Shown here: positions 38,024 through 46,393 of the stretch, one piece after another
Numbering within the stretch: the stretch's first letter is position 1
How the letters are laid out: every line of letters starts with the position of its first letter
NCBI RefSeq assembly: GCF_020103725.1
Contig: NZ_JAHXBG010000017.1
Span: 124,001-188,000 of the forward strand
Length of the DNA stretch: 64,000 nt
Source of the DNA: Hyalangium gracile
Lineage (GTDB): Bacteria; Myxococcota; Myxococcia; Myxococcales; Myxococcaceae
Direction: 5' to 3'
The notes under the pieces: model-generated
What the model saw: only the letters and a program-made list of their open reading frames with translations
The model's database searches: none
What the model was told of the DNA's origin: nothing
Translations under genes and position numbers: made by a program

Positions 38024-39418
38024 ATGTCACGTCGGATGAGGAGCTTGCTGCTGGTCGCCGCCACCCTGCTGGGCGCGTGTGGGGGGGACTCGAAGCCGGG
38101 GCCGAACCCGGACCCGGATCCCCGGACCGAGCCGCTGAAGCCGACGCTCTTCGTGGCCTCGGAGGGCACGCTGGTCTCCTACGACGTGGAGACGGGGCGG
38201 CAGCGCGAGGGCGTGGTGCAGGACGTCTCGAGCCCCGCGGACCTGCAGGTGCTGGAGGACGCCACGGTGATGCTCCACCTCACCAGCCGGGACGAGGTGC
38301 TCGCGGTGGACGGGCGGACCCTGGAGGAGCGCGCCCGCTTTGCCTCCTCGTCGATGGGCGGCGAGCGGCCGACTCACTCCTACGTGAGCCCGTCACGCGA
38401 CGGGAAGCGCTACTGGCTCACGCTCAACGATGGCCGGGGCGGCAGGCCGGACTCCTCCACGGCGCTGTTCGTGGACGTCACACCCGAGAGCCCCACCTAC
38501 CTTCAGCCCGTGGGCGAGGTGCGCCTGGGCGTGGGGCACCACAAGGCCAGCTTCAGCGGCACGCGCGAGCGCTTCATCGTCAGCAACATCGCCGACTGCG
38601 ATGACGTGCTGAGCGTCTACGACTACTCGGACGTGAAGGGCATCCAGAAGGTGCGGACGTTCTCGGCGGGGGAGCTCGGGTTTGCGTGCACGCTGAGCGC
38701 CCCGCTCCTGCCGCATGGCTGCGCCACCTCGAAGGTCTCGGGCCGGGCGTACTGCAACCTCACGGGGCCTGGAGTCATCGTCTCGGTCGAGCTGGACGCG
38801 CCGTCGCCGGGCTTCAAGGTCATCTACACGGGCGGCAAGGGCGGGGGGTACACGCTGGCCAGCCGGGACGGGCGCTTCATCTATTCGCTGCAGGAGACGC
38901 CGCGCGAGGGTGGCACTCCGACGCCGGGAGCCTCGTGCCAGGTGGGCCAGCTGGTGGTGGTGGACGCGACCACGGACAGCATCGCCGGGCAGCTCCCGCT
39001 GCTCTATCGCGGGCCGTCGTGCGCCAGCGGGCTCGGGGGGACGGATGAGGCCAGGGCCCAGGGCTCGCACCTCGTGCTGAGCCAGGACGGCAAGACGCTG
39101 TTCATCACTGCGTCGGCGGCCACGGACGACGTCAGCTCGCGCGTGCGCCAGGAACTGGTGGTGGACGTGTCGCAGCCGTTCTCGTGGGTCCAGCGGGCCT
39201 CCATCGCCGTGGGAGAGAGCACGGGTACCCACGGGGACGCCCTCTCTCCAGACGGGCGCTCCCTGTACGTGGCGAACAATGTGGACGGTACCGTGAGCGA
39301 ACTCGACACCGGCACGCTCTCGGTGGTGCGCACCCTGACGCTCTCGGTGATCGCCCGGACGATGAGCCTCTTCAGCTCCGAGCATGGGCCGAGCGAGCAC
39401 GTGGGGCCGATCCACTGA
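38024..39418 (+). CDS. Secreted lipoprotein with YncE-like beta-propeller
   Basis: A 464-residue lipoprotein: signal peptide with lipobox LLGAC (Cys16), a Pro/Asp spacer, then a seven-bladed propeller pattern ending in SPDGRSLYVANNVDGTVSEL and DTGTLSVVRTL, as in YncE and related proteins. GGAGAG lies upstream of ATG 38024. Several Cys (DCDDV, FACTL, HGCATS, GASCQV) likely form disulfides in the periplasm. It follows the regulator gene by 89 nt and may be an independent gene. Ligand unknown. Confidence 0.83.
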   Translation: MSRRMRSLLLVAATLLGACGGDSKPGPNPDPDPRTEPLKPTLFVASEGTLVSYDVETGRQREGVVQDVSSPADLQVLEDATVMLHLTSRDEVLAVDGRTLEERARFASSSMGGERPTHSYVSPSRDGKRYWLTLNDGRGGRPDSSTALFVDVTPESPTYLQPVGEVRLGVGHHKASFSGTRERFIVSNIADCDDVLSVYDYSDVKGIQKVRTFSAGELGFACTLSAPLLPHGCATSKVSGRAYCNLTGPGVIVSVELDAPSPGFKVIYTGGKGGGYTLASRDGRFIYSLQETPREGGTPTPGASCQVGQLVVVDATTDSIAGQLPLLYRGPSCASGLGGTDEARAQGSHLVLSQDGKTLFITASAATDDVSSRVRQELVVDVSQPFSWVQRASIAVGESTGTHGDALSPDGRSLYVANNVDGTVSELDTGTLSVVRTLTLSVIARTMSLFSSEHGPSEHVGPIH

Positions 39419-39450
39419 CCCGGGGTGCCTACAGCGCGTTCAGCAGGACG

Positions 39451-39870
39451 TCAGCGTTGGATGGCGAGGATGCGCCAGCCTGTCACGTCGATGGCGTAGG
39501 TGGCCCCCATGTCGAGGACGGGGCCCTCGGTGTTGCAGATACCATCTCGGACAGTGAATCGGACGAACAGCACGCCTTCAGGCCCGGGTGCGGTGGTCAC
39601 ATCGTAGGACTCCCGCTGGTAGAGGCAGAACTCGTCGGCGGTAGCGCCCCGGTGAGGCCTGACATCCCACGGCAGGAAGTCCTCCATCGCGAGCTGAACG
39701 GCTTTGAAGGTGACGCCTGGGATGATCAGCCGCTCCTCCTTGGGAAGGTCGAGCGGGAATTGGACTTGCGACGCCTCGGTGGGGGGCGCGTGCACGGGCC
39801 GTGGCGGCCTCTGGAAGAGGGCACATGCGGTGAGCAACACGCAGGGCAACAAGAGAAGGCTGTGCTTCAT
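39451..39870 (-). CDS. Small lipoprotein next to the JAMM-like lipoprotein
   Basis: A 139-residue lipoprotein: MKHSLLLLPCVLLTAC, Cys16. The mature protein has a beta-rich body with EFCLYQRESYDVTTAP, VRFTVRDGICN and a C-terminal DVTGWRILAIQR. It lies 48 nt downstream of the next gene on the same strand, so the two probably form an operon. I do not recognise a family. It converges with the propeller lipoprotein 32 nt away. Confidence 0.7.
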   Translation of the reverse strand: MKHSLLLLPCVLLTACALFQRPPRPVHAPPTEASQVQFPLDLPKEERLIIPGVTFKAVQLAMEDFLPWDVRPHRGATADEFCLYQRESYDVTTAPGPEGVLFVRFTVRDGICNTEGPVLDMGATYAIDVTGWRILAIQR

Positions 39871-39918
39871 GGGGAGCCTTGTTGGCGCGGGTCTGGAGAT
39901 GGGGCTTGCCCGCACGGT

Positions 39919-40554
39919 TCACTCCGGGACGGGCGTGATGGTACCGGTGGCTTTGTCTTCGGGCAGGATCCGGCCAATCAACTTCCAGTCCTTGCCTTGC
40001 CGCAAATGGAGTTCGCCGGGGCGCTCCTCATGGAGGTGAGGGAGCAGCCTCATGACCTGGCACCTCGTGTCGAACTGGACGCGGACGAAGTAGAGCTGGG
40101 TGTCCGCGCGCCTGTCTCTATCGGAAATGGGAGAGGGACCCCAGGGGTGGCTGTGGAAGTCGGCTTCAATGGTGGTGTGGCCCCTGGCATCCGTCACGGA
40201 ACGAGGCGGATGGCACTGCTTGCGGCTGGAAGGCCCCACCAGGACCATTCGCTGGAGCGGTGAAGGATAGCTGGCGTAGTAGGTTCCATCGCCGAGCGTG
40301 TAGATGGCTCCGCAGTACTCGATGCCGTATTCCTTGCCGCGCGCGCCGGGAAGCTCCATGACCGCAGGGCAGAGCTGATCGATCACCTCATCCATCTGGG
40401 TGGATGGCTTGATCGCATCCCAAGGCCCGCGCACCCAGACCTGACCGTTCTTGCGGCCATGGTTCGCGGTGTCGCCGGCGCTCGCCAGAGGGGGCGCACT
40501 GACACAGCCCACCACGTACCACCCAGTCAGCAGGAGGCCGGCAAGGACCCGCAT
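39919..40554 (-). CDS. Lipoprotein with JAMM-like metallopeptidase motif
   Basis: A 211-residue lipoprotein: MRVLAGLLLTGWYVVGC, Cys17. The central part has a Glu in GIEYCGAIYTLGDG, then EADFHSHPWGPSPISDRD, which fits the JAMM zinc signature H-x-H-P...S-x-x-D, followed by beta strands TQLYFVRVQFDT. JAMM-like domains cleave isopeptide or peptide bonds and occur in some toxins (DUF4329-like). ATG 40554 is chosen over TTG 40569. Placed with a second small lipoprotein downstream. Activity is inferred from the motif only. Confidence 0.7.
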   Translation of the reverse strand: MRVLAGLLLTGWYVVGCVSAPPLASAGDTANHGRKNGQVWVRGPWDAIKPSTQMDEVIDQLCPAVMELPGARGKEYGIEYCGAIYTLGDGTYYASYPSPLQRMVLVGPSSRKQCHPPRSVTDARGHTTIEADFHSHPWGPSPISDRDRRADTQLYFVRVQFDTRCQVMRLLPHLHEERPGELHLRQGKDWKLIGRILPEDKATGTITPVPE

Positions 40555-40808
40555 GGAGAGTAGCTCCAAGATTGGATTTGCTCGGTCTTATATGGTTTTG
40601 CAGGGTTCGCTGCAACGGCATTGGTCGGCGGCTCCTTCTCCGACAACCTATTGGGTAGGGCCCTCCAAGCACAACGTCTGAGCAAGTCATCTTGCATGTC
40701 CCGGCTCCAGGCGGGCAGGCGAGCAGAGAAGGGCAAAAGTCCCGATCTCCCGAGCGCGGCAGGCTGTTATCTTGTCCGACCGCCTCGTTGGACCGAGGCT
40801 CTCCTCCG

Positions 40809-42779
40809 ATGGCCCTCACGCTCGTCCGCTCGTTCAACGTCGATACCCTGCTGGGCCCTGGAGGCGCACTCCAGGCCGCGCTGCCCGCGTACGAGCACCG
40901 TCCGGAGCAGCTCCAGATGGCACGCGCCGTGGAGCGCTCCTTCTCCGAGCGCAGCTACCTGCTGGCCGAGGCCGGCACGGGCACGGGGAAGACGATCGCC
41001 TACCTGGTGCCCGCCCTGCTGTCCGGGCGCCGGGTGGTGGTCTCCACCGCGACGAAGACCCTGCAGGACCAGATCTTCTACAAGGACTTGCCGCTGCTGA
41101 AGGACCGCATGGGCCTGAAGTTCGAGGCCGCGTACCTCAAGGGCCGGGGCAACTACCTGTGCCTGCAGCGGTTCAACGCCTTCTCGAAGGATCCGACGTT
41201 CGGCTCGCGGGAGGAGGTGCGGCACTGGCCGCTCATCCAGACGTGGGCGACGCGCACGGAGACGGGGGACCGGGCCGAGCTGGAGATTCCGGAGAACTTC
41301 AGCGCCTGGCCTCGGCTGTCGGCCACGGCGGACACGTGCGTGGGCACGAAGTGCCCGCTGTACGAGCAGTGCTTCGTGACGCGGATGCGGCGCGAGGCGG
41401 AGTCCGCCGACCTGTTGGTGGTGAACCACCACCTCTTCTTCGCGGACCTGGCGCTCAAGGGCGCGGGCCGGCGCACCGAGGGCGTGCTGCCCCTGTACGA
41501 GGCCGTCATCTTCGACGAGGCGCACGCCCTGGAGGACGCGGCGAGCGGACAGTTCGGCACGAGCGTCTCCAACCACCGGCTGGAGGAGCTGGCGCGGGAC
41601 GCGGTGGCTGTGCTGCCGGACACGGACTCGCGCATGGGCACCATCCGGGCGCTGGCGGCGCGGCTGCGCTCGCACGCGGAGGTGCTCTTCACGCAGGCGC
41701 CGCGCGTGCTGGGGCTTTCGGGGGCCGAGGGAGGCGTGGCGCTGAAGGCGGACCGGATGGCCATGCTGGCCGGGCCGCTGGAGCACGTGCGCCAGAGCCT
41801 GGCGGCGCTGTCCTCCTTCACCGCGAGCGAGCGCGAGCCGGAGCTGCTGGCCCTGGCGCGCCGTGGCGGGGAGATGGCGGAGGAGCTGAGCTTCCTGGAG
41901 AAGGCGGACTCGCCGGACCACGTGTACTGGGCGGAGTCGCGGGGCCGGGGCGTGTTCCTGCGCGCCAGCCCCATCGACGTGGCCAAGGAGATGCGCGGGC
42001 GGCTCTACGGCGGAGTGGACACGGTGGTGTTCACCTCGGCGACGCTGGCGGCGGAGGGGCGGTTCGACTTCTTCGCGCGGCGGATGGGGCTGTACGACGA
42101 CGAGGGCGTCCCCGTGGCGGAGGTGCGGACGATCGCGGTGCCCAGCCCGTTCGACTTCGAGCAGCAGGCGGCGCTCTACCTGCCCACGCACCTGCCGGAT
42201 CCGGCGGTGCCCGGCTTCATCGAGGCCGTGGCGGAGGAGATCCTCCGGCTGTGCGAGGTGTCGGGAGGCCGGGCCTTCGTGCTCTTCACGAGCCTGCGCA
42301 ACCTGGAGCGCGCGTACGAGCTGACGAAGTCGCGGCTGCCCTACCAGGTGCTGAAGCAGGGAGAGCGGCCCAAGCAGCAGCTGCTGGAGGCGTTCCGGGA
42401 GATGCCAAGCGTGCTGTTCGCCGCGCACAGCTTCTGGGAGGGCGTGGATGTGCCGGGCGACGCGCTGAGCCTGCTCATCATCGACAGGCTCCCGTTCGCC
42501 TCGCCGGGAGATCCGCTGGTGGCCGCGCGCATCCGGCAGCTCGAGGCGCGAGGCGAGGAAGCCTTCGAGCAGTACCAGCTCCCCCAGGCGACGCTGGCGC
42601 TGCGCCAGGGCTTCGGGCGGCTCATCCGCACGCAGAAGGACCGGGGCGCGGTGGCGCTCCTGGACCGGCGCATCGTGACGAAGCCCTACGGGCGGGCCTT
42701 CCTGGAGAGCCTCCCGCGCGCGCGGCGCGTGGAGGATCTGGACGAGCTGCGGCGCTGGTTCAACGTGGACTCGAACTGA
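40809..42779 (+). CDS. DinG/YoaA-family ATP-dependent DNA helicase
   Basis: A 656-residue superfamily 2 helicase of the XPD/DinG type. Walker A AEAGTGTGKT has Lys61; four cysteines that can hold a 4Fe-4S cluster are Cys118, Cys177, Cys182 and Cys188; VIFDEAHALED is the DEAH box; C-terminal motifs include FVLFTSLRNL, HSFWEGVDVPG and QGFGRLIRT. These enzymes unwind DNA 5' to 3' at R-loops and repair intermediates. It lacks an exonuclease domain. The ATG 40809 start is set by alignment of the family N-terminus; no strong ribosome site. It converges with the TonB receptor gene, 15 nt apart. Confidence 0.93.
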   Translation: MALTLVRSFNVDTLLGPGGALQAALPAYEHRPEQLQMARAVERSFSERSYLLAEAGTGTGKTIAYLVPALLSGRRVVVSTATKTLQDQIFYKDLPLLKDRMGLKFEAAYLKGRGNYLCLQRFNAFSKDPTFGSREEVRHWPLIQTWATRTETGDRAELEIPENFSAWPRLSATADTCVGTKCPLYEQCFVTRMRREAESADLLVVNHHLFFADLALKGAGRRTEGVLPLYEAVIFDEAHALEDAASGQFGTSVSNHRLEELARDAVAVLPDTDSRMGTIRALAARLRSHAEVLFTQAPRVLGLSGAEGGVALKADRMAMLAGPLEHVRQSLAALSSFTASEREPELLALARRGGEMAEELSFLEKADSPDHVYWAESRGRGVFLRASPIDVAKEMRGRLYGGVDTVVFTSATLAAEGRFDFFARRMGLYDDEGVPVAEVRTIAVPSPFDFEQQAALYLPTHLPDPAVPGFIEAVAEEILRLCEVSGGRAFVLFTSLRNLERAYELTKSRLPYQVLKQGERPKQQLLEAFREMPSVLFAAHSFWEGVDVPGDALSLLIIDRLPFASPGDPLVAARIRQLEARGEEAFEQYQLPQATLALRQGFGRLIRTQKDRGAVALLDRRIVTKPYGRAFLESLPRARRVEDLDELRRWFNVDSN

Positions 42780-42794
42780 CGGCGGGCCGCCCCA

Positions 42795-45062
42795 TCACGG
42801 CGTGCCGCGCAGCCGAAGGCCCACGCGCACCATCAGGGGCTGGCCTATCGTGTCGATTCCCGCCCGGCCGACGAGGTAGCGGCGGTTGAACAGGTTCTCC
42901 GCGGCGGCGAAGAGCTCCAGTCCTCCCAAGAGGCGCCGGCTCACGAAGGCGTCCACCACGGCGTAGCCGCCCATCCCGTTCTCGTTGAGGTCGTCCTCGA
43001 ACTGGGGGCCGGTGACGCGCAGCTGCAGCGTGGCGGTGAGGAGGGTCGGGTCGTGGAAGGTGACGATCGCGGTGCCTCGATGGGCCGGGTCCTGCGCCAG
43101 CCGCTTGCCGAGGAGCGCCGGGTTGCCGGGCGCATCGCGGACCGTTGCGTCCACGAAGGTATACGCGAGCAGCGCCGTCCACTGGCGCGACACCCGCCAG
43201 TCCACGCCTGTCTCCACGCCCTGTACCCGAGCGCGGCCCAGGTTCTGGCGCTGACGCTGTGTGCCATCCGGGAGCGGCGTCTCGAGCGTGACGTTGGTGA
43301 TGGGCTCCTCCAATGAGTTCCAGAAGCCCGTCACTCGCGCGGTAAGTCCAGGGAGCGCCGAGGCCTCGAAGCCCGCCTCCGCGCCGACGAGGCGCTCGGC
43401 GCGCAGGGCGTCGTTGGCGGCGGTGAGAACGGTGCCCACCTGGAAGGGGCGGTACAGCTCGTTGAGGGTGGGCGCCCGGAAGGCCCGGTAGCCGGAGGCC
43501 CGCAGGGTGAGCCACTCCAGCGGCCGGACACGGACTCCCAGGCGCGGGCTGAGCTGCTGCTCGCTGCGAGCCGCGAACGAGACGGTGTCCACTGCGCCAC
43601 CCGCCTGCTCCACCCGACGCGAGCCATCCACGTTGCGCCACGTGTCCCAGCGGAGCGCCGCCATCAGCTCCACCGCGGGAGTCAGGGTGTAGAGGTCCTG
43701 CAGGAAGAGGCCACCGAAGCGCTGGCCTCCCCCCGTGCGGCGGAGGACCGTGGAGGTCGGGCTGGACGTGGGAGGGAAGAGCCGCTCGTCGGAGGTGCCC
43801 TCCACCCGCCGGGCATCCGCACCCGCCACGAGCACGTGGGTGCCGCCCAGCGACCAGGAAGGGCTCGTCCATACGAGCGAGCCTCCCTCCTCGTCCGCGG
43901 GGACGTCCTGGAAGGCCGCGAGCGTCTCGGACGAGCGGTCCGAGGCCACACGCGCGCGCCGTTGCTCGAAGCTCTGCCTGCGTCCGAAGAGCTGGAGCTC
44001 GAAGCCGCCGGCGGCCTCCGTGGTGAGCCGGGCGCTGGCCCCGAGGAGGGCGGACTCCGCGCGCGCCGTGGTGAAGGTGGTGCCGCCGTTCTGGTTCTCG
44101 CGGAAGAGGCCCACGCGTGCGCCCAGGTGCAGCGAGGGGCTCGCCTCCACCTCCACGCGGCCGTTGAACGTGGCGTGGTTGCTGGGCGCCTGCTGATCGA
44201 TGGCGCCGCGTTGCGCGGGAGAGACCACGGGGTGCCCCTCGGTGGTGAACAGCTCGGTCTCGAGGGCGATTCCCACCGGGCCCCAGCGATCCGTGGCTCG
44301 CAAGGCGAGCTGTCCGGTGCCGAGCATCCCGTAGGCGACGTCTCCCTCGATGCTCCGGCCGGTGATGGGACGCGAGAAGAGCTGCACCACCCCTCCGAGG
44401 GCCGCGCTGCCGTACAGGGCCGAGCCACCGCTCGGGACGACCTCGACGCGATCCAGGCCCAGGCGAGGCAGGGCGCGCCAGTACACCCAGCCGCCGAACG
44501 GGTCATTCGCCGGGAGGCCATCCACCAGCACGAGGCTGCGAGACACTCCCGAGGGCGCCAGCCCGCGCAGGTTGAGCCCCTGGGCCGTGGGATCCGACAC
44601 GAGGCTCGATGTCCGTCGGAACGTGGCCGCCGAGGGCAGCGTGCGCAGCAGGCTGTCCTGGGTCAGCGAGGGGTTCCGGTCGATCTCCGCTCGGGGAATG
44701 ACGGTGACGGTCGCGGGCACGTCTCGCACCGGGCGAGGCAATCGTGTGGCGGTGACCACGGTGCCCTGCGGCACGTCGGCCGTGTCCGCGGTGGGCTCCT
44801 CCTCGGCAGGCTGGCTGGAGGGAGTGTCGGTCGAGGCCGGGGTGGATGGTTCCTGAGCGGGAGGTTCGGGAGGATCGGCCCGCGCGACTCCCGTGAGGAG
44901 CACCACGAGGAGCACAATGGCGGGGGAGGCGGTGGCGCTCGTGCGCGGTTCGGTCGGCCACTGTTCGGAAACGTCGGGGGTTTTGAGCCGGAAAAGTCCC
45001 GACGTTTCCGAACAGTGACCCACCAGCTCGTGCGGGACAGGGCTCATGGGGTGGCCTCTCAC
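42795..45062 (-). CDS. TonB-dependent outer-membrane receptor
   Basis: About 755 residues: N-terminal extension, then a signal peptide (around 46-63, PAIVLLVVLLTGVARA), Pro/Thr-rich spacer, plug domain (about 95-210, with VVTATRLPRPVRDVPATVTV, TAQGLNLRGLAPSGVSRSL and GGSALYGSAALGGVVQ), and a 22-stranded barrel ending in FNRRYLVGRAG...MVRVGLRLRGTP, typical of BtuB/siderophore receptors. Substrate unknown. The frame opens at GTG 45062, which overlaps the upstream small gene by GTGA, but this would put about 46 residues before the signal peptide; a later start after the inverted repeat is possible. Confidence 0.9.
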   Translation of the reverse strand: MRGHPMSPVPHELVGHCSETSGLFRLKTPDVSEQWPTEPRTSATASPAIVLLVVLLTGVARADPPEPPAQEPSTPASTDTPSSQPAEEEPTADTADVPQGTVVTATRLPRPVRDVPATVTVIPRAEIDRNPSLTQDSLLRTLPSAATFRRTSSLVSDPTAQGLNLRGLAPSGVSRSLVLVDGLPANDPFGGWVYWRALPRLGLDRVEVVPSGGSALYGSAALGGVVQLFSRPITGRSIEGDVAYGMLGTGQLALRATDRWGPVGIALETELFTTEGHPVVSPAQRGAIDQQAPSNHATFNGRVEVEASPSLHLGARVGLFRENQNGGTTFTTARAESALLGASARLTTEAAGGFELQLFGRRQSFEQRRARVASDRSSETLAAFQDVPADEEGGSLVWTSPSWSLGGTHVLVAGADARRVEGTSDERLFPPTSSPTSTVLRRTGGGQRFGGLFLQDLYTLTPAVELMAALRWDTWRNVDGSRRVEQAGGAVDTVSFAARSEQQLSPRLGVRVRPLEWLTLRASGYRAFRAPTLNELYRPFQVGTVLTAANDALRAERLVGAEAGFEASALPGLTARVTGFWNSLEEPITNVTLETPLPDGTQRQRQNLGRARVQGVETGVDWRVSRQWTALLAYTFVDATVRDAPGNPALLGKRLAQDPAHRGTAIVTFHDPTLLTATLQLRVTGPQFEDDLNENGMGGYAVVDAFVSRRLLGGLELFAAAENLFNRRYLVGRAGIDTIGQPLMVRVGLRLRGTP
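44959..45017. repeat. Perfect 20-bp inverted repeat at the 5' end of the TonB receptor frame
   Basis: Bases 44959-44978 (beginning CACTGTTCGGAAACG) are exactly inverted at 44998-45017, separated by 19 nt in which TTTT/AAAA can also pair. The element lies within the N-terminal extension of the receptor frame, before its signal peptide. It could be a mobile repeat (MITE/REP-like), an operator, or an mRNA hairpin controlling the receptor. Confidence 0.85.
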
Positions 45063-45283
45063 AAGGTGCAGAGGTACGCGGCGATGCGCCGCGCATCCTC
45101 CGCTGTCACCAACAGTTCTGGCATGGCATTGCCTGGCTCGACGCTGGGAGTGGCCGTCACCGGCCCCAGCGTCGCTGTGACACTCATGGGCTCTGGGCTG
45201 GCGCGCGGCTCACACCCATTGCACCCGGAAGCTGTCGCTATCATCCAGAGAACGAGCAGGAGCCCTGTACGAGGGCCCGTCAC
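45059..45283 (-). CDS. Very small lipoprotein, cytochrome c-tail-like
   Basis: A 74-residue lipoprotein: signal peptide ending MIATASGC (Cys21), then Pro/Thr/Val-rich spacer and a C-terminal AMPELLVTAEDARRIAAYLC that resembles the last helix of c-type cytochromes (Met ligand segment and final helix). The heme motif CxxCH is absent; CNGCEP near the lipobox is the closest. It may be a shortened cytochrome relic. GTG 45283 overlaps the stop of the PilT-like gene (GTGA), and its own stop overlaps the receptor start (GTGA). Confidence 0.6.
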   Translation of the reverse strand: MTGPRTGLLLVLWMIATASGCNGCEPRASPEPMSVTATLGPVTATPSVEPGNAMPELLVTAEDARRIAAYLCTL

Positions 45284-46383
45284 GCCCTCACGTCCGCGGG
45301 CACCTCGAAGTCCGGCTTGAGGCGCTGGAGCGTCCGGGCGAAGGCCTCGCGGTCATGCGCCTTCTCCAGCGCATCCGTGGGCGTGATGGCGCCCGCCGCC
45401 ACCAGCCGCTCCAGGTGCTGATCCATCGTCTGCATGCCCTGCGCCTGTCCCGCCTCCAGCTGGCTGGAGAGCTGGGACACCTGCTCCTCGCGGATCAGCG
45501 CGGCGACGGCACCGCCGCCCAGCAGCACCTCCAGCGCCAGCACCCGCCCCTTGCCATCCACCGAGCGCAGCAGCTGCTGCGAGAGGATGCCCGCCAGGCT
45601 GTCCGCCAGCACCCCGCGGACCTGCGCCTGCTTCTGCTCCGGGAACGAGTGCAGGATGCGCTCCAGCGTGGCCTGCGCGCCCAGCGCGTACATGGAGGCC
45701 AGCACCAGCACCCCGGAGCTCGCCAGCTGCAGCGCCTGCTCGAGGGCCTCCGGCGTGTTCAGCTCGCCCACCAGGACGACGTCCGCGTCCTCCCTCGCCG
45801 CCGAGCGCAGCGCCGTCGCGACGCTCGAGGCGTGCGGCCCCACCTCCCGGTGCGTCACCTGCGCCTTCAGCGGCTCGTGCACGAACTCCACCGGATCCTC
45901 GATGGTGAGGATGCTCACGTGCCGGCTCTGGTTGATGTGGTGCAGCATCGCCGCCAGCGTCGTCGACTTGCCGCTGCCCGCGGGGCCCGTGACGAGCACC
46001 AGCCCGCTGCGCCGCTCGGCCAGCCGCCGCATCACGTCCGGCGCGCTCAGCTCCTCCAGCGACTGCACCTTGCTGGGGATGAAGCGGAAGACTCCCGCCA
46101 GCCCCGTCACCTTGTAGAAGTAGTTGGCTCGGAACCGGGCCTTCGCTCCGTACGTATAGGAGAAGTCCAGGTCCAGCTCCTCGGTGATCTGCAGCTTCTG
46201 CTCGGGCGTGACGAGCTCGAAGAGCATGCCCTCCACCTCGGCCGCGGTGAGCGGAGCCTCGCGCAGCGGCGTCAGCTTGCCCCGGACGCGAGCCATCGGC
46301 GGGTAGCCGATGCTCAGGTGCAGATCGCTCCCCTTCTCGGACAGGAGCGCGTCGAAGAGCGCGGAGATGCGCGTGGCGGTCAT
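45280..46383 (-). CDS. PilT/PilU-like ATPase
   Basis: A 367-residue secretion ATPase of the PilT family: N-terminal PAS-like domain (SEKGSDLHLSIGYPPMARVRG), Walker A GPAGSGKST with Lys139, Asp box TIEDPVEFVH, Walker B-like DADVVLVGEL, and the His box VTHREVG. The usual AIRNLLRE-like retraction motif is weakly kept as AALIREEQ. PilT hexamers retract type IV pili; this copy lacks pilus genes beside it and may drive or tune another motor. It is the second gene of a coupled minus-strand set. Confidence 0.9.
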   Translation of the reverse strand: MTATRISALFDALLSEKGSDLHLSIGYPPMARVRGKLTPLREAPLTAAEVEGMLFELVTPEQKLQITEELDLDFSYTYGAKARFRANYFYKVTGLAGVFRFIPSKVQSLEELSAPDVMRRLAERRSGLVLVTGPAGSGKSTTLAAMLHHINQSRHVSILTIEDPVEFVHEPLKAQVTHREVGPHASSVATALRSAAREDADVVLVGELNTPEALEQALQLASSGVLVLASMYALGAQATLERILHSFPEQKQAQVRGVLADSLAGILSQQLLRSVDGKGRVLALEVLLGGGAVAALIREEQVSQLSSQLEAGQAQGMQTMDQHLERLVAAGAITPTDALEKAHDREAFARTLQRLKPDFEVPADVRA

Positions 46384-46393
46384 CGTCGGCCCC

